Made by a program: the position numbers and the translations under genes | In this document: positions 1 to 6,316 of the stretch, piece after piece | Numbering within the stretch: position 1 is the first letter of the stretch | Layout: each line of letters begins with the position of its first letter | Assembly (NCBI GenBank): GCA_030040525.1 | Contig: JASHTN010000017.1 | Coordinates: forward strand, 1-8,935 | Source of the DNA: Gammaproteobacteria bacterium | GTDB lineage: Bacteria; Pseudomonadota; Gammaproteobacteria; Steroidobacterales; Steroidobacteraceae | Length of the DNA: 8,935 nt | Direction of reading: 5' to 3' | The notes under the pieces: model-generated | What the model was told of the DNA's origin: nothing | Seen by the model: only the letters and a program-made list of their open reading frames with translations | Databases searched by the model: none

Positions 1-2496
1 CTGGGTGCCGAGCTCCTCGGACGCGAAGTCATCGACGTGGATCAGCTCCATGACCTTGCGGTCGTAGTCGCGCAGCGCCGCCGCCTCGGTCTCGGACAGG
101 AGTCCCGCGGCGAGCGCCTGCTGGATCTGTCCGGGCAGATCGAGCGCGGTCACCCGGCCGGTCTTGACACCCTCGACGCGCAGGCGCTTCAGCAGCGGCT
201 CGAGCTCGCCGGCCAGGGTCATCGCCTCCTGCAGCAGCCCGAGCGGGCTGCCGGCCTCGACCCGGCGATAGACATGCTGACAGAGCCGCTCGCGCGCCTG
301 CGTCGGCGCGGTTACCAGCGCGGCCACCTGGCGACCGAGCCGATCGCCGGGGGCGGAATAGACGCGGCCGCGCGGAAAGATGAGCGCGCGCATCGTGCCG
401 GCGAGCAGCCGATTGGGGAAGTTGCGCAGAAACCCATGCAGCTGCTCCTGAGCGTGGTAGAGGAGATTGCGGCACGCCCACTCGACCACCGGCAGATCCT
501 CCTCGGGGCGTCCCTGGTTCTCGTGGTGCTTGAGCACCATCGAGGCGAGGTACATGGCCGACAGCACGTCCCCGAGCCGCGCCGAGAGGCTTTCCTTCTT
601 CTTCAGATAACCGCCCAGGGTGAGCATCGCCACGTCCACCGCAAAGGCAAACGAGGCGGAGAAGCGCACGATGTGCTGGTAGTAGCGCGCCGTGGGGCCC
701 GTGACCGGCGCGCGGGTGAGGCGCGCGTGGGTGAGGGCCATGATGAACGAGCGCACGGCGTTCGAGAGCGTGAAGCCGATGTGTCCGAAGAGTGCGCGGT
801 CGAATTCCGCGACGCCGGCGGCACGGTCGGGATTGCGCGCCGCGGTCATCTCGCGCAGCACGTACGGATGGCAGCGGATCGCACCCTGGCCGAAGATGAT
901 GAGGTTGCGGGTGAGCAGGTTCGCCCCCTCGACCGTGATCGCCACTGGCACGATCTCGTAGCCGCGCGCCAGGTAGTTGTTGGGACCCAGCATGATGCCC
1001 TTGCCGCCGTGCACGTCCATGGCGTCGTTGGCGACCTGGCGGCCCATCTCGGTGACGTGGTACTTGAGCATCGCGGAGGGGACCGACGGCTTCTCCCCGC
1101 CGTCGATGGCGCCGGCGGTCACCGAGCGCGCGGCATCCATGGTGTAGGTGAGGCCGACCATGCGGGCGATGGCCGCCTCGACGCCCTCGAAGCGCCCGAC
1201 CGGCACGTTGAACTGAGTACGGATGCGCGCGTAGGCGCCGGTGGCCCACACGGCCGCCTGGGACGCGCCGGTGGTGTTGGAGGGCAGCGAGATGCAGCGC
1301 CCGACCGAGAGCTGCTCCACCAGCATGCGCCAGCCGCTGCCGGCCAGCTTCGCGCCGCCGACGATGAACTCCAGCGGCACGAACACGTCCTTGCCCTGGA
1401 TCGGGCCGTTCTGGAACGGGACGTTGAGCGGGAAGTGCCGCCGGCCGATGCTGATCCCGGGCGTGCTGCGCGGGATCAGCGCCACGGTGATGCCGATGTC
1501 GACCTGCGCGCCGAGCAGGTGCTCGGGGTCGAACATGCGGAACGCCAGCCCGATGACGGTCGCGACCGGCGCGAGCGTGATGTAGCGCTTGCTGAAGTTG
1601 AGCCTGAGTCCGAGCACCTCGGCACCGGCCCAGGTGCCGCGGCACACCACCCCGGTGTCGGGAATGGCGGCGGCGTCCGAGCCCGCGCGCGGGCCGGTGA
1701 GGGCGAAGCACGGCACTTCCTCGCCGCGCGCGAGCCGCGGCAGGTAATGGTTCTTCTGCTCCTCGGTGCCGTAATGGTTGAGGAGCTCGGCGGGGCCGAG
1801 CGAGTTCGGCACGGCGACCGTGGAGGAGGCGGTGGGACTGCGGCTCGCGATCTTCGCCAGCACGCACGAGTGCGCATAGGCCGAGAATTCCAGGCCGCCG
1901 TACTTCTTCGGGATGATCATCGCGAAAAAGCCGCGGCTCTTGAGGAACTCCCAGACCTGCGGCGGCAGGTCGCCGCGCTCGTGCGTGATGTGCCACTCAT
2001 CGAGCATGCGGCACAGCTCCTCGCAGGGTCCGGCGAGGAACTCGGTTTCCGCGCTCGACAGCTGCGGGCGCTGCGCCGAGAGAAGCTTGCGCCAGGCCGG
2101 CGCGCCGGTGAACAGCTCCCCGTCCCACCACACCGTGCCCGCTTCCAGTGCCTCCTTCTCGGTCTGCGACATCTTCGGCAGCAGCTTCAGGTAGGCGCGC
2201 ATGAAGGGGCGCGTGATGAGCGCCTGGCGCAGGCGGCGCGCATTCAGCAGCCAGAGCGCCGCGAGCGCCAGCCAGAGAAACCCCTTCCAGACGCCCGCCG
2301 GCACACCGCTCGCGCCGAGCCAGGTGTAGGCCGCGAGCAGCACGGTGAAGGTGATCGTGAAGGTGAGCAGCGACAGGCGGCGGTAGGCAAGAAACAGCAG
2401 CGCGGCGATGAACAGCAGCGTGATGACGCCCCCTGCCTGGGTGACCGCGTAGGCGGCCGCGACGATGAGCGCCAGCGTGACGATCGCGCCTAACAT
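1..2496 (-). CDS. fadE: Acyl-CoA dehydrogenase FadE, 3' end cut by window edge
   Basis: FadE catalyses the FAD-dependent alpha,beta-dehydrogenation of acyl-CoA, the first step of beta-oxidation, at the inner membrane. The frame is open for 832 codons from ATG at 2494-2496 to base 1 without a stop. E. coli FadE has 814 residues, so only a short C-terminal tail should be missing. Hydrophobic segments lie near residues 3-17, 23-38, 42-60 and 69-85. The catalytic domain follows: FFAMIIPKKYGGLEFSAYA (190-208), CFALTGPRAGSDAAAIPDT (263-281), GRRHFPLNVPFQNGP (351-365) and HGGKGIMLG (496-504). The likely catalytic base is Glu523 in ITVEGANLLTR, and IFGQGAIRCHPYV follows. These blocks match E. coli FadE closely from memory. 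GGAGGA at 2504-2509 lies 7 nt before the ATG and fixes the start. The gene lies 82 bp downstream of mdh on the same strand, so co-transcription is possible. Confidence 0.96.
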   Translation of the reverse strand, partial: MLGAIVTLALIVAAAYAVTQAGGVITLLFIAALLFLAYRRLSLLTFTITFTVLLAAYTWLGASGVPAGVWKGFLWLALAALWLLNARRLRQALITRPFMRAYLKLLPKMSQTEKEALEAGTVWWDGELFTGAPAWRKLLSAQRPQLSSAETEFLAGPCEELCRMLDEWHITHERGDLPPQVWEFLKSRGFFAMIIPKKYGGLEFSAYAHSCVLAKIASRSPTASSTVAVPNSLGPAELLNHYGTEEQKNHYLPRLARGEEVPCFALTGPRAGSDAAAIPDTGVVCRGTWAGAEVLGLRLNFSKRYITLAPVATVIGLAFRMFDPEHLLGAQVDIGITVALIPRSTPGISIGRRHFPLNVPFQNGPIQGKDVFVPLEFIVGGAKLAGSGWRMLVEQLSVGRCISLPSNTTGASQAAVWATGAYARIRTQFNVPVGRFEGVEAAIARMVGLTYTMDAARSVTAGAIDGGEKPSVPSAMLKYHVTEMGRQVANDAMDVHGGKGIMLGPNNYLARGYEIVPVAITVEGANLLTRNLIIFGQGAIRCHPYVLREMTAARNPDRAAGVAEFDRALFGHIGFTLSNAVRSFIMALTHARLTRAPVTGPTARYYQHIVRFSASFAFAVDVAMLTLGGYLKKKESLSARLGDVLSAMYLASMVLKHHENQGRPEEDLPVVEWACRNLLYHAQEQLHGFLRNFPNRLLAGTMRALIFPRGRVYSAPGDRLGRQVAALVTAPTQARERLCQHVYRRVEAGSPLGLLQEAMTLAGELEPLLKRLRVEGVKTGRVTALDLPGQIQQALAAGLLSETEAAALRDYDRKVMELIHVDDFASEELGTQ

Positions 2497-2503
2497 GACG
2501 GGT

Positions 2504-2509
2504 TCCTCC
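2504..2509 (-). promoter_or_regulatory. Shine-Dalgarno site of fadE
   Basis: The minus strand reads GGAGGA 7 nt before the ATG at 2494-2496. It supports this start, which keeps the full hydrophobic N-terminus. The next in-frame Met is at residue 100, well past the hydrophobic segments. Confidence 0.8.
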
Positions 2510-2528
2510 GTGCCGCGCGCCGTACCGG

Positions 2529-2534
2529 ACTATA
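2529..2534 (-). promoter_or_regulatory. Possible -10 element (TATAGT) upstream of fadE
   Basis: The mdh-fadE gap contains TATAGT on the minus strand, a 5/6 match to TATAAT, 32 nt before the fadE ATG. No convincing -35 box lies 15-18 bp upstream. If it is a promoter, it is weak or activator-dependent and could let fadE be expressed apart from mdh. The call rests on this hexamer alone. Confidence 0.25.
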
Positions 2535-2535
2535 G

Positions 2536-2593
2536 GCCAACGCAACAGCTCCTACAGTGACTCAACAGCCGCCGCGGGCTAACGCAACAGGTC
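2536..2593. repeat. Imperfect 16-bp direct repeat around the mdh stop codon
   Basis: On the plus strand, GCCAACGCAACAGCTC (2536-2551) and GCTAACGCAACAGGTC (2578-2593) agree at 14 of 16 positions with a 42-bp offset, about four helical turns. The second copy covers the mdh TAG. It may be a paired protein-binding site or coincidence, and no known operator is recognised in it. Confidence 0.4.
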
Positions 2594-3559
2594 GCTGACG
2601 CCGGCGCGTTCCTCGCGCAGCTCCGCCCAGCTCGCGTCCATGCGCTTGCGGCTGAACTCATCCACCTCGAGCCCGGGCACGATGCGGTAGTCGCCGCCGC
2701 TGACGGTGACCGGGTACGAGTAGATCACCCCGTCGGCAATGCCGTAGCTGCCGTCGGCCGGCACCGCCATGCTCACCCAGTCGTCCGCGCGCGTGCCATG
2801 TAGCCAGGTGTGCACGTGATCGATGGCAGCCGCGGCGGCAGAAGCGGCCGAGGAGGCGCCGCGCGCCTTGATGACCGCTGCGCCGCGCTGCTGCACGACC
2901 GGTATGAAGCTCTCCTCGATCCACTGCCGCGTCACCAGCGACTTGGCGGGCTTGCCGCCCACCAGCGCGTGCGACAGGTCGGGATACTGGCTCGGCGAGT
3001 GGTTGCCCCAGACGATCATCCGGCTGATGTCGCTGACACGACTGCCGGTCTGGCGCGCGAGCTGCGCCAGCGCGCGGTTGTGGTCGAGGCGCGTCATGGA
3101 GGTGAAGTTGCGCGGATTGAGCTCCGGTGCGTTGGCGCGCGCGATCAGCGCGTTGGTGTTGGCGGGATTGCCGACCACCAGCACCTTGCAGTCGCGATCG
3201 GCGACCGCGTTCAACGCGCGTCCCTGGGCCGAGAAGATCTGCGCGTTCGCGAGCAGCAGGTCGCTGCGCTCCATGCCGGGTCCGCGCGGCCGGGCGCCGA
3301 CCAGCAGTGCCACCTGGCAGTCGCGGAAGGCGACGTTGGGATCGTCGGTGGCCAGCGCCTGGTTGAGCGTTGCAAAGGCGCAGTCATCGAGCTCCATCAG
3401 CACGCCGTTGAGCGCCGGCAGCGCCGCGCCGATCTCGAGCAGGCGCAGGTTGAGCGGCGTGTCGGTACCCAAGGCGCTCCCCGAGGCGACGCGGAAGGCA
3501 AGCGCATAGCCGATCTGGCCGGCTGCACCAGTGATGGCAACGTTGACGGCGGGTTTCAT
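2579..3559 (-). CDS. mdh: Malate dehydrogenase, NAD-type (group 2 MDH)
   Basis: This 326-residue enzyme interconverts malate and oxaloacetate in the cytoplasmic TCA cycle. The NAD-binding loop GAAGQIGYA is at residues 11-19. Glu42-Ile43 of LLEIGAALPALNGVLMELDDCAF sit where group 2 enzymes such as Thermus MDH select NAD over NADP. The substrate arginines are in GARPRGPGMERSD (88-100), the NAD contact is VVGNPANTNA (128-137), and RLDHNRA (157-163) carries Asp159. The catalytic His187 is in WGNHSP, followed by KARGASSAASAAAAAIDH. Length and end-to-end resemblance to proteobacterial MDHs support the call. ATG at 3559 is chosen because the protein then begins just before the first beta strand, as in relatives. 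A GTG at 3589 with GAGG 4 nt upstream would add ten residues (MLSASERSPA) and cannot be excluded. The stop is TAG. Confidence 0.95.
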   Translation of the reverse strand: MKPAVNVAITGAAGQIGYALAFRVASGSALGTDTPLNLRLLEIGAALPALNGVLMELDDCAFATLNQALATDDPNVAFRDCQVALLVGARPRGPGMERSDLLLANAQIFSAQGRALNAVADRDCKVLVVGNPANTNALIARANAPELNPRNFTSMTRLDHNRALAQLARQTGSRVSDISRMIVWGNHSPSQYPDLSHALVGGKPAKSLVTRQWIEESFIPVVQQRGAAVIKARGASSAASAAAAAIDHVHTWLHGTRADDWVSMAVPADGSYGIADGVIYSYPVTVSGGDYRIVPGLEVDEFSRKRMDASWAELREERAGVSDLLR

Positions 3560-3599
3560 GGCAGGGCTTCGCTCGCTGGCAGACAACACAGAGCCTCAA

Positions 3600-3605
3600 A
3601 TTTTA
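3600..3605 (-). promoter_or_regulatory. Possible -10 element (TAAAAT) for mdh
   Basis: The minus strand reads TAAAAT in an AT-rich patch (AAATTTTA) within otherwise GC-rich DNA, about 40 nt before the mdh ATG. No good -35 hexamer lies 16-18 bp upstream. Transcription from here would begin near 3593 and give a leader of about 35 nt for the ATG at 3559. The same start would leave the alternative GTG at 3589 almost leaderless, which mildly favours the ATG. Confidence 0.35.
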
Positions 3606-3706
3606 GCGTGCATGGCCCCACCGCAGCCCGCGCGCGCCCGGGAACCCTCGCTCAAAGCGCTTTCGGCCTTCAAACCCTTCCAGTCTGAGCGCTCTCAAAA
3701 GCGGCG

Positions 3707-3738
3707 CCAGGGGGCCGTAACCCCTGGGTTCAGGCCCC
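3707..3738. other. Two mutually exclusive GC-rich stem-loops
   Basis: CCAGGGG (3707-3713) pairs perfectly with CCCCTGG (3721-3727) across a 7-nt loop. GGGGCC (3711-3716) can instead pair with GGCCCC (3733-3738). The two stems share bases, so only one can form at a time. No T-run follows on either strand, which argues against an ordinary intrinsic terminator. The structures lie upstream of the plus-strand promoter, so they are not in that operon's transcript. Confidence 0.4.
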
Positions 3739-3772
3739 ATTCCGGGCCGCCGAAAGAATTTGGTGAATTGGC

Positions 3773-3801
3773 TTGACACTTAAGTAGTGTTCTAGTAGAG
3801 T
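3773..3801 (+). promoter_or_regulatory. Sigma-70-type promoter of the peptide/GntR/ABC operon
   Basis: A perfect -35 TTGACA (3773-3778) and a -10 TAGAGT (3796-3801, 4/6 to TATAAT) are separated by exactly 17 bp. Transcription should begin near 3808 and give a leader of about 75 nt before the ATG at 3882. It is the clearest promoter in the window. The operator-like dyad lies across the spacer and -10, where a repressor would block RNA polymerase. Confidence 0.75.
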
Positions 3802-3803
3802 AC
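3787..3803 (+). promoter_or_regulatory. Candidate operator for the adjacent GntR/YtrA regulator
   Basis: The 17-mer GTGTTCTAGTAGAGTAC is an imperfect dyad centred on G3795. TCTA pairs with TAGA, and the outer GT pairs with AC, giving 6 of 8 pairs. AGTAG also occurs twice as a direct repeat 11 bp apart (3783-3787 and 3794-3798). GntR-family repressors commonly autoregulate through dyads with GT/AC outer ends. The match to this GntR protein is inferred from position and symmetry. Confidence 0.5.
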
Positions 3804-3870
3804 ATCACCAAGGAAGGCAGCCTGCATAGAGCGGGCGGCCGAAGCAGAGAGACGACCAGACTTACAGCAA

Positions 3871-3875
3871 AGGAG
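3871..3875 (+). promoter_or_regulatory. Ribosome binding site deciding the start of the small peptide
   Basis: AGGAG directly abuts the ATG at 3876 but lies 6 nt before the ATG at 3882. The second ATG is therefore the likely start, and the protein has 66 rather than 68 residues. Confidence 0.7.
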
Positions 3876-3881
3876 ATGACC

Positions 3882-4082
3882 ATGTTCGCAGTCGCATACA
3901 ACGTGTACCGCCACCTCGCCGCCGCCGCCGCCGCCACCCTCATCACGCTGCTGATCGCCACGAGCTTCGTGCAGTCCACGGCGCTGCCCCCCGGGGCCCG
4001 CTCGGAGACCACCACGACAGCCGCACAGAGCGGCATGCCCACCTGGTTCGGCCAGCCGCAGCCCGCCACTTTGGTAGATTAG
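3882..4082 (+). CDS. Small single-pass membrane or exported peptide, unknown function
   Basis: This 66-residue protein matches no family I recognise. It has a short N-terminus with Arg10-His11, then a hydrophobic stretch at about residues 12-30 that begins with six alanines (13-18), all encoded by GCC. A Ser/Thr/Pro-rich tail of about 36 residues ends in Asp. The hydrophobic stretch could be a membrane anchor, or a signal peptide cleaved near QSTA (31-34). It is the first gene of the operon, directly behind the promoter and operator-like site, with a good ribosome site and 29 bp before gntR. That setting argues that it is translated and shares the regulator's control. It might sense envelope state or partner the ABC permease, which is inference. 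A shadow ORF in a leader is the alternative, made less likely by the well-placed AGGAG. Confidence 0.65.
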   Translation: MFAVAYNVYRHLAAAAAATLITLLIATSFVQSTALPPGARSETTTTAAQSGMPTWFGQPQPATLVD

Positions 4083-4111
4083 TGGACTAACTTCCCGTTA
4101 CAGGCGAGCGC

Positions 4112-4528
4112 ATGGATCCCCAGTGGGACGACAGCATGCCGATCTATCGGCAACTGCGGGACCGGGTGGTAGCGATGATTCTGGAAGGCGCGCTCAAGGA
4201 AGGCGACCCGCTACCCTCGGTCCGCAACGTTGCCGCGGACTTCAGGCTGAACCCGCTCACTGTGCTCGAGGGCTACCAGCAGCTCGTCGACGAGCAGCTG
4301 GTGGAGAAGCGGCGCGGCCGCGGCATGTTCGTCAGCGCCGGCGCCCGCAAGGCGCTCATGAAGGACGAGCGGCAGCGCTTCCTCGAGGACGAGTGGCCCA
4401 AGGTCCACGCGACCATCCAGCGCCTGGGACTCTCGGCCGCGGAGCTGCTGAAGAGCAGCGTTGCGGCGCCCGCAGCTCCCTGGCCCGCGAGCAACCGGCA
4501 GGACAAGGACAATGACAGCAGTAGTTGA
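4112..4528 (+). CDS. GntR-family transcriptional regulator, YtrA subfamily
   Basis: This 138-residue DNA-binding regulator has an N-terminal winged helix-turn-helix (about residues 8-76). PIYRQLRDRVVAMI opens the domain, LPSVRNVAADFRLNPLTVLEGYQQL is the recognition region and KRRGRGMFV is the wing. The C-terminal part is only about 60 residues, mostly helical and then a low-complexity Ala/Pro/Asp/Ser tail. It is far too short for the FadR or HutC effector domains, which places the protein in the YtrA subfamily. YtrA regulators usually repress an ABC transporter operon that includes their own gene, as in Bacillus subtilis ytr, where cell-wall-active antibiotics induce it. Here the gene overlaps the ATPase start by 17 bp. 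The likely target is the dyad at 3787-3803. The effector is unknown. Confidence 0.93.
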   Translation: MDPQWDDSMPIYRQLRDRVVAMILEGALKEGDPLPSVRNVAADFRLNPLTVLEGYQQLVDEQLVEKRRGRGMFVSAGARKALMKDERQRFLEDEWPKVHATIQRLGLSAAELLKSSVAAPAAPWPASNRQDKDNDSSS

Positions 4529-5372
4529 AGCCCGGGGCCTGGCCAAGTCCTACGGCCCCACCCGCGCCCTGGACGGCGTGAGCTTCACCGTCGAGCAGGG
4601 CCGCATCGTCGGACTCATCGGTCCGAACGGAGCCGGCAAAACTTCCGCCCTCAAGGCGATCCTCGGGCTCACCCCCTTCGAGGGCGCGCTCACGGTGCTC
4701 GGACTCGATCCGCGCTCGCAGCGCGATGCGCTGATGCAGGAGGTGTGTTTCATGGCCGATGTGGCCGTGCTGCCGCGCTGGCTGCGCGTCGCGCAGGCGC
4801 TCGAGTTCGTCGCCGGCGTGCATCCGCGCTTCGACCGCACGGTGGCTGCGGGCTTTCTCGCCAGGACCGACATCCGCATGGACAGCCGCGTCGGCCAGCT
4901 CTCCAAGGGCATGGTCACGCAGCTGCACCTGGCGCTGATCCTGGCGATCGATGCACGCTTTCTGGTGCTCGACGAGCCGACGCTTGGACTCGATCTGCTC
5001 TACCGGCGGCAGTTCTACGACACGCTGCTCAATGACTATTTCAACAAGGAGCGCACCATCCTGCTCACCACTCACCAGGTGGAGGAGGTCGAGCAGCTCT
5101 TCACCGACGTGATCTTCATCAACCGCGGGCACATCGCGCTCAGCGCTTCCGTCGAGGAGCTCGGCGAGCGCTACGTGCAGCTCACCGTGAGCGCGGACGC
5201 GGCGCCGCGCGCCCGCGAGCTCAAGCCCTTCTACGAGCGCGAGGTGTTTGGCCGCACCGCGATGTTCTTCGAAGGCCGCACGCCCGGGGAGCTCGCGCCG
5301 CTCGGCGACACCCGCACGCCCTCGATCGCGGACCTGTTCGTCGCCCGCATGCAGGGGGTGAGTCAGCCATGA
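4512..5372 (+). CDS. ABC transporter ATP-binding protein (YtrB-like)
   Basis: This 286-residue nucleotide-binding subunit should power the permease encoded next. Walker A is GPNGAGKT (37-44), Walker B with catalytic Glu155 is FLVLDEPTLGLD (150-161), and the H-loop His188 is in LLTTHQVEE. The signature is QLSKGMVTQ (129-137) in place of LSGGQ. The Q-loop reads VCFMADVAVLPRW (78-90), with Asp83 where Gln is usual. The C-terminal 75 residues resemble the tail of ABC-2-type ATPases. ATG at 4512 is preferred over upstream in-frame starts because MTAVVEARGLAKSYG is a normal N-terminus and AGGA (4500-4503) is 8 nt upstream. The start lies inside the gntR end and the stop overlaps the permease start, so translation is probably coupled. 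Direction and substrate of transport are unknown. Confidence 0.94.
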   Translation: MTAVVEARGLAKSYGPTRALDGVSFTVEQGRIVGLIGPNGAGKTSALKAILGLTPFEGALTVLGLDPRSQRDALMQEVCFMADVAVLPRWLRVAQALEFVAGVHPRFDRTVAAGFLARTDIRMDSRVGQLSKGMVTQLHLALILAIDARFLVLDEPTLGLDLLYRRQFYDTLLNDYFNKERTILLTTHQVEEVEQLFTDVIFINRGHIALSASVEELGERYVQLTVSADAAPRARELKPFYEREVFGRTAMFFEGRTPGELAPLGDTRTPSIADLFVARMQGVSQP

Positions 5373-6316
5373 ATGCCACGCTGGAAACCGAGAGCAGCCC
5401 CGTGCACGCTCCCGCCTCGCACCGCTTCGGGCCGGCCAACACGCTGCTGATGCTCGGCCGGCGCGAGCTGTGGGAGCATCGCGGCCTGTGGATCGCGCCG
5501 CTGGTCGTGGCTGGCGTCATGATCGCGATGTGCATTGTGGCGATTCTCTACACCCACCCCGACCTGCGCGGCGCCGTCGACCTCAACTGGTTCACCGCCG
5601 ATCAGCGCGCCGCCGCATTCACTGCTGCGGGCTGGACGCTGTCCTCGCCGCTGTTCCTGGTGGCCTACATCGTGATCTTCTTTTACCTGTGCGACTGCCT
5701 GTACGCCGAGCGCAAGGACCGCAGCATCCTCTTCTGGAAGTCGCTGCCGGTGTCCGATGAGCTCACCGTCGCCGCGAAATTCCTGATCGCCGCCGTGGCC
5801 GTGCCGCTCGGGGTGTATGTGCTGGCCGCGGTCACGAGCCTCGCGTTCGTCAGCTTCTGGAACCTGTTCGTCACGCTGGGCGGCGCGCCGCAGCTGCGCG
5901 TGTGGGACGGCGCGGCCTGGCTGCTCGCCGAGTGGCAGCAGCTGCTGCTGGTGATCCTGACTTCGCTCTGGTATGCGCCCATCTATGCCTACCTGATGCT
6001 CATCTCGGCGTGGGTGCGGCGCAGCCTGTATCTGTGGGTGACGCTGCCGCCGGCGCTCGCGCCGCTCATCGAGTGGCTGACCTTCCGCACTCATTATGTG
6101 TGGGACTTCCTCCTCTATCGCTGCTTCGGCATCTGGCACATCGCGGGCCTGGAGCAGCTGGTCAACGGTCACGCGCACGGCGCGCACCCGGTATTCAGGA
6201 ACCCCCATTTCGCCGCCGCCTTCTCCAACGTCGACCTGTGGCTCGGGGTGCTGGCGGCGCTCGCACTGCTTTACGCCGCGGCCCGCATCCGCCGCTACCG
6301 CGACGACACCACCTGA
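5369..6316 (+). CDS. ABC-2-type transporter permease
   Basis: This 315-residue integral membrane protein begins in an ATGA overlap with the ATPase stop. Its N-terminal 25 residues are hydrophilic. Hydrophobic segments lie near residues 40-61, 91-113, 136-163, 190-214, 222-237 and 288-305, the six expected for an ABC-2 permease. The cytosolic motif AERKDRSILFWKSLPVSDE (113-131) after the second segment is typical of permeases paired with GntR-linked ATPases. A long loop between segments five and six (about 238-287) is rich in His and aromatic residues. The gene most likely forms a homodimeric channel with two ATPase copies, since no second permease follows. The substrate could be a lipid, peptide or antibiotic, and the sequence does not decide. 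Its last 22 bp overlap the 3' end of the opposing MFS gene. Confidence 0.9.
   Translation: MNATLETESSPVHAPASHRFGPANTLLMLGRRELWEHRGLWIAPLVVAGVMIAMCIVAILYTHPDLRGAVDLNWFTADQRAAAFTAAGWTLSSPLFLVAYIVIFFYLCDCLYAERKDRSILFWKSLPVSDELTVAAKFLIAAVAVPLGVYVLAAVTSLAFVSFWNLFVTLGGAPQLRVWDGAAWLLAEWQQLLLVILTSLWYAPIYAYLMLISAWVRRSLYLWVTLPPALAPLIEWLTFRTHYVWDFLLYRCFGIWHIAGLEQLVNGHAHGAHPVFRNPHFAAAFSNVDLWLGVLAALALLYAAARIRRYRDDTT

Larger units (their letters stand above)
3560..3881. other. Divergent intergenic regulatory region
   Basis: These 322 bases separate mdh (leftward) from the small-peptide/GntR/ABC operon (rightward). They hold a possible mdh -10 (3600-3605), the perfect 10-bp palindrome AAAGCGCTTT (3654-3663), overlapping GC-rich stem-loops (3707-3738), and a sigma-70-like promoter with an operator-like dyad (3773-3803). 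A leader of about 75 nt ends in an AGGAG ribosome site (3871-3875). I see no convincing protein-coding gene in it on either strand. Confidence 0.7.

Noticed and set aside
29..1996. A 655-codon minus-strand open frame within fadE
   Set aside because: It lies in a different frame from the clear FadE translation and is Arg/Ala/Pro-rich with no motif, a typical GC-rich shadow.
37..2493. An 818-codon plus-strand open frame opposite fadE
   Set aside because: It is exactly in register with the fadE codons. In that register stops appear only opposite TTA, CTA or TCA codons, which are rare in GC-rich genes, and it ends opposite TTA at fadE codon 2. The translation is Arg/Glu/His-rich with no domain, while the fadE frame is unmistakable.
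3654..3663. AAAGCGCTTT palindrome as an operator
   Set aside because: It is a perfect 10-bp palindrome but lies about 50 bp outside the likely mdh -10 and over 100 bp from the plus promoter, with no recognised regulator consensus.
2810..3688. Plus-strand open frames opposite mdh (292 and 228 codons)
   Set aside because: They are antisense to a well-conserved mdh, with no ribosome site or recognisable domain.
3695..4069. A 124-codon minus-strand open frame over the promoter and small peptide
   Set aside because: It would run across the strong plus-strand promoter, has no ribosome site I can see and matches nothing.
5363..6208. A 281-codon minus-strand open frame opposite the permease
   Set aside because: The product is charged, low-complexity and domain-free, whereas the opposite strand encodes a convincing membrane protein with the ERKDRSILFW motif.
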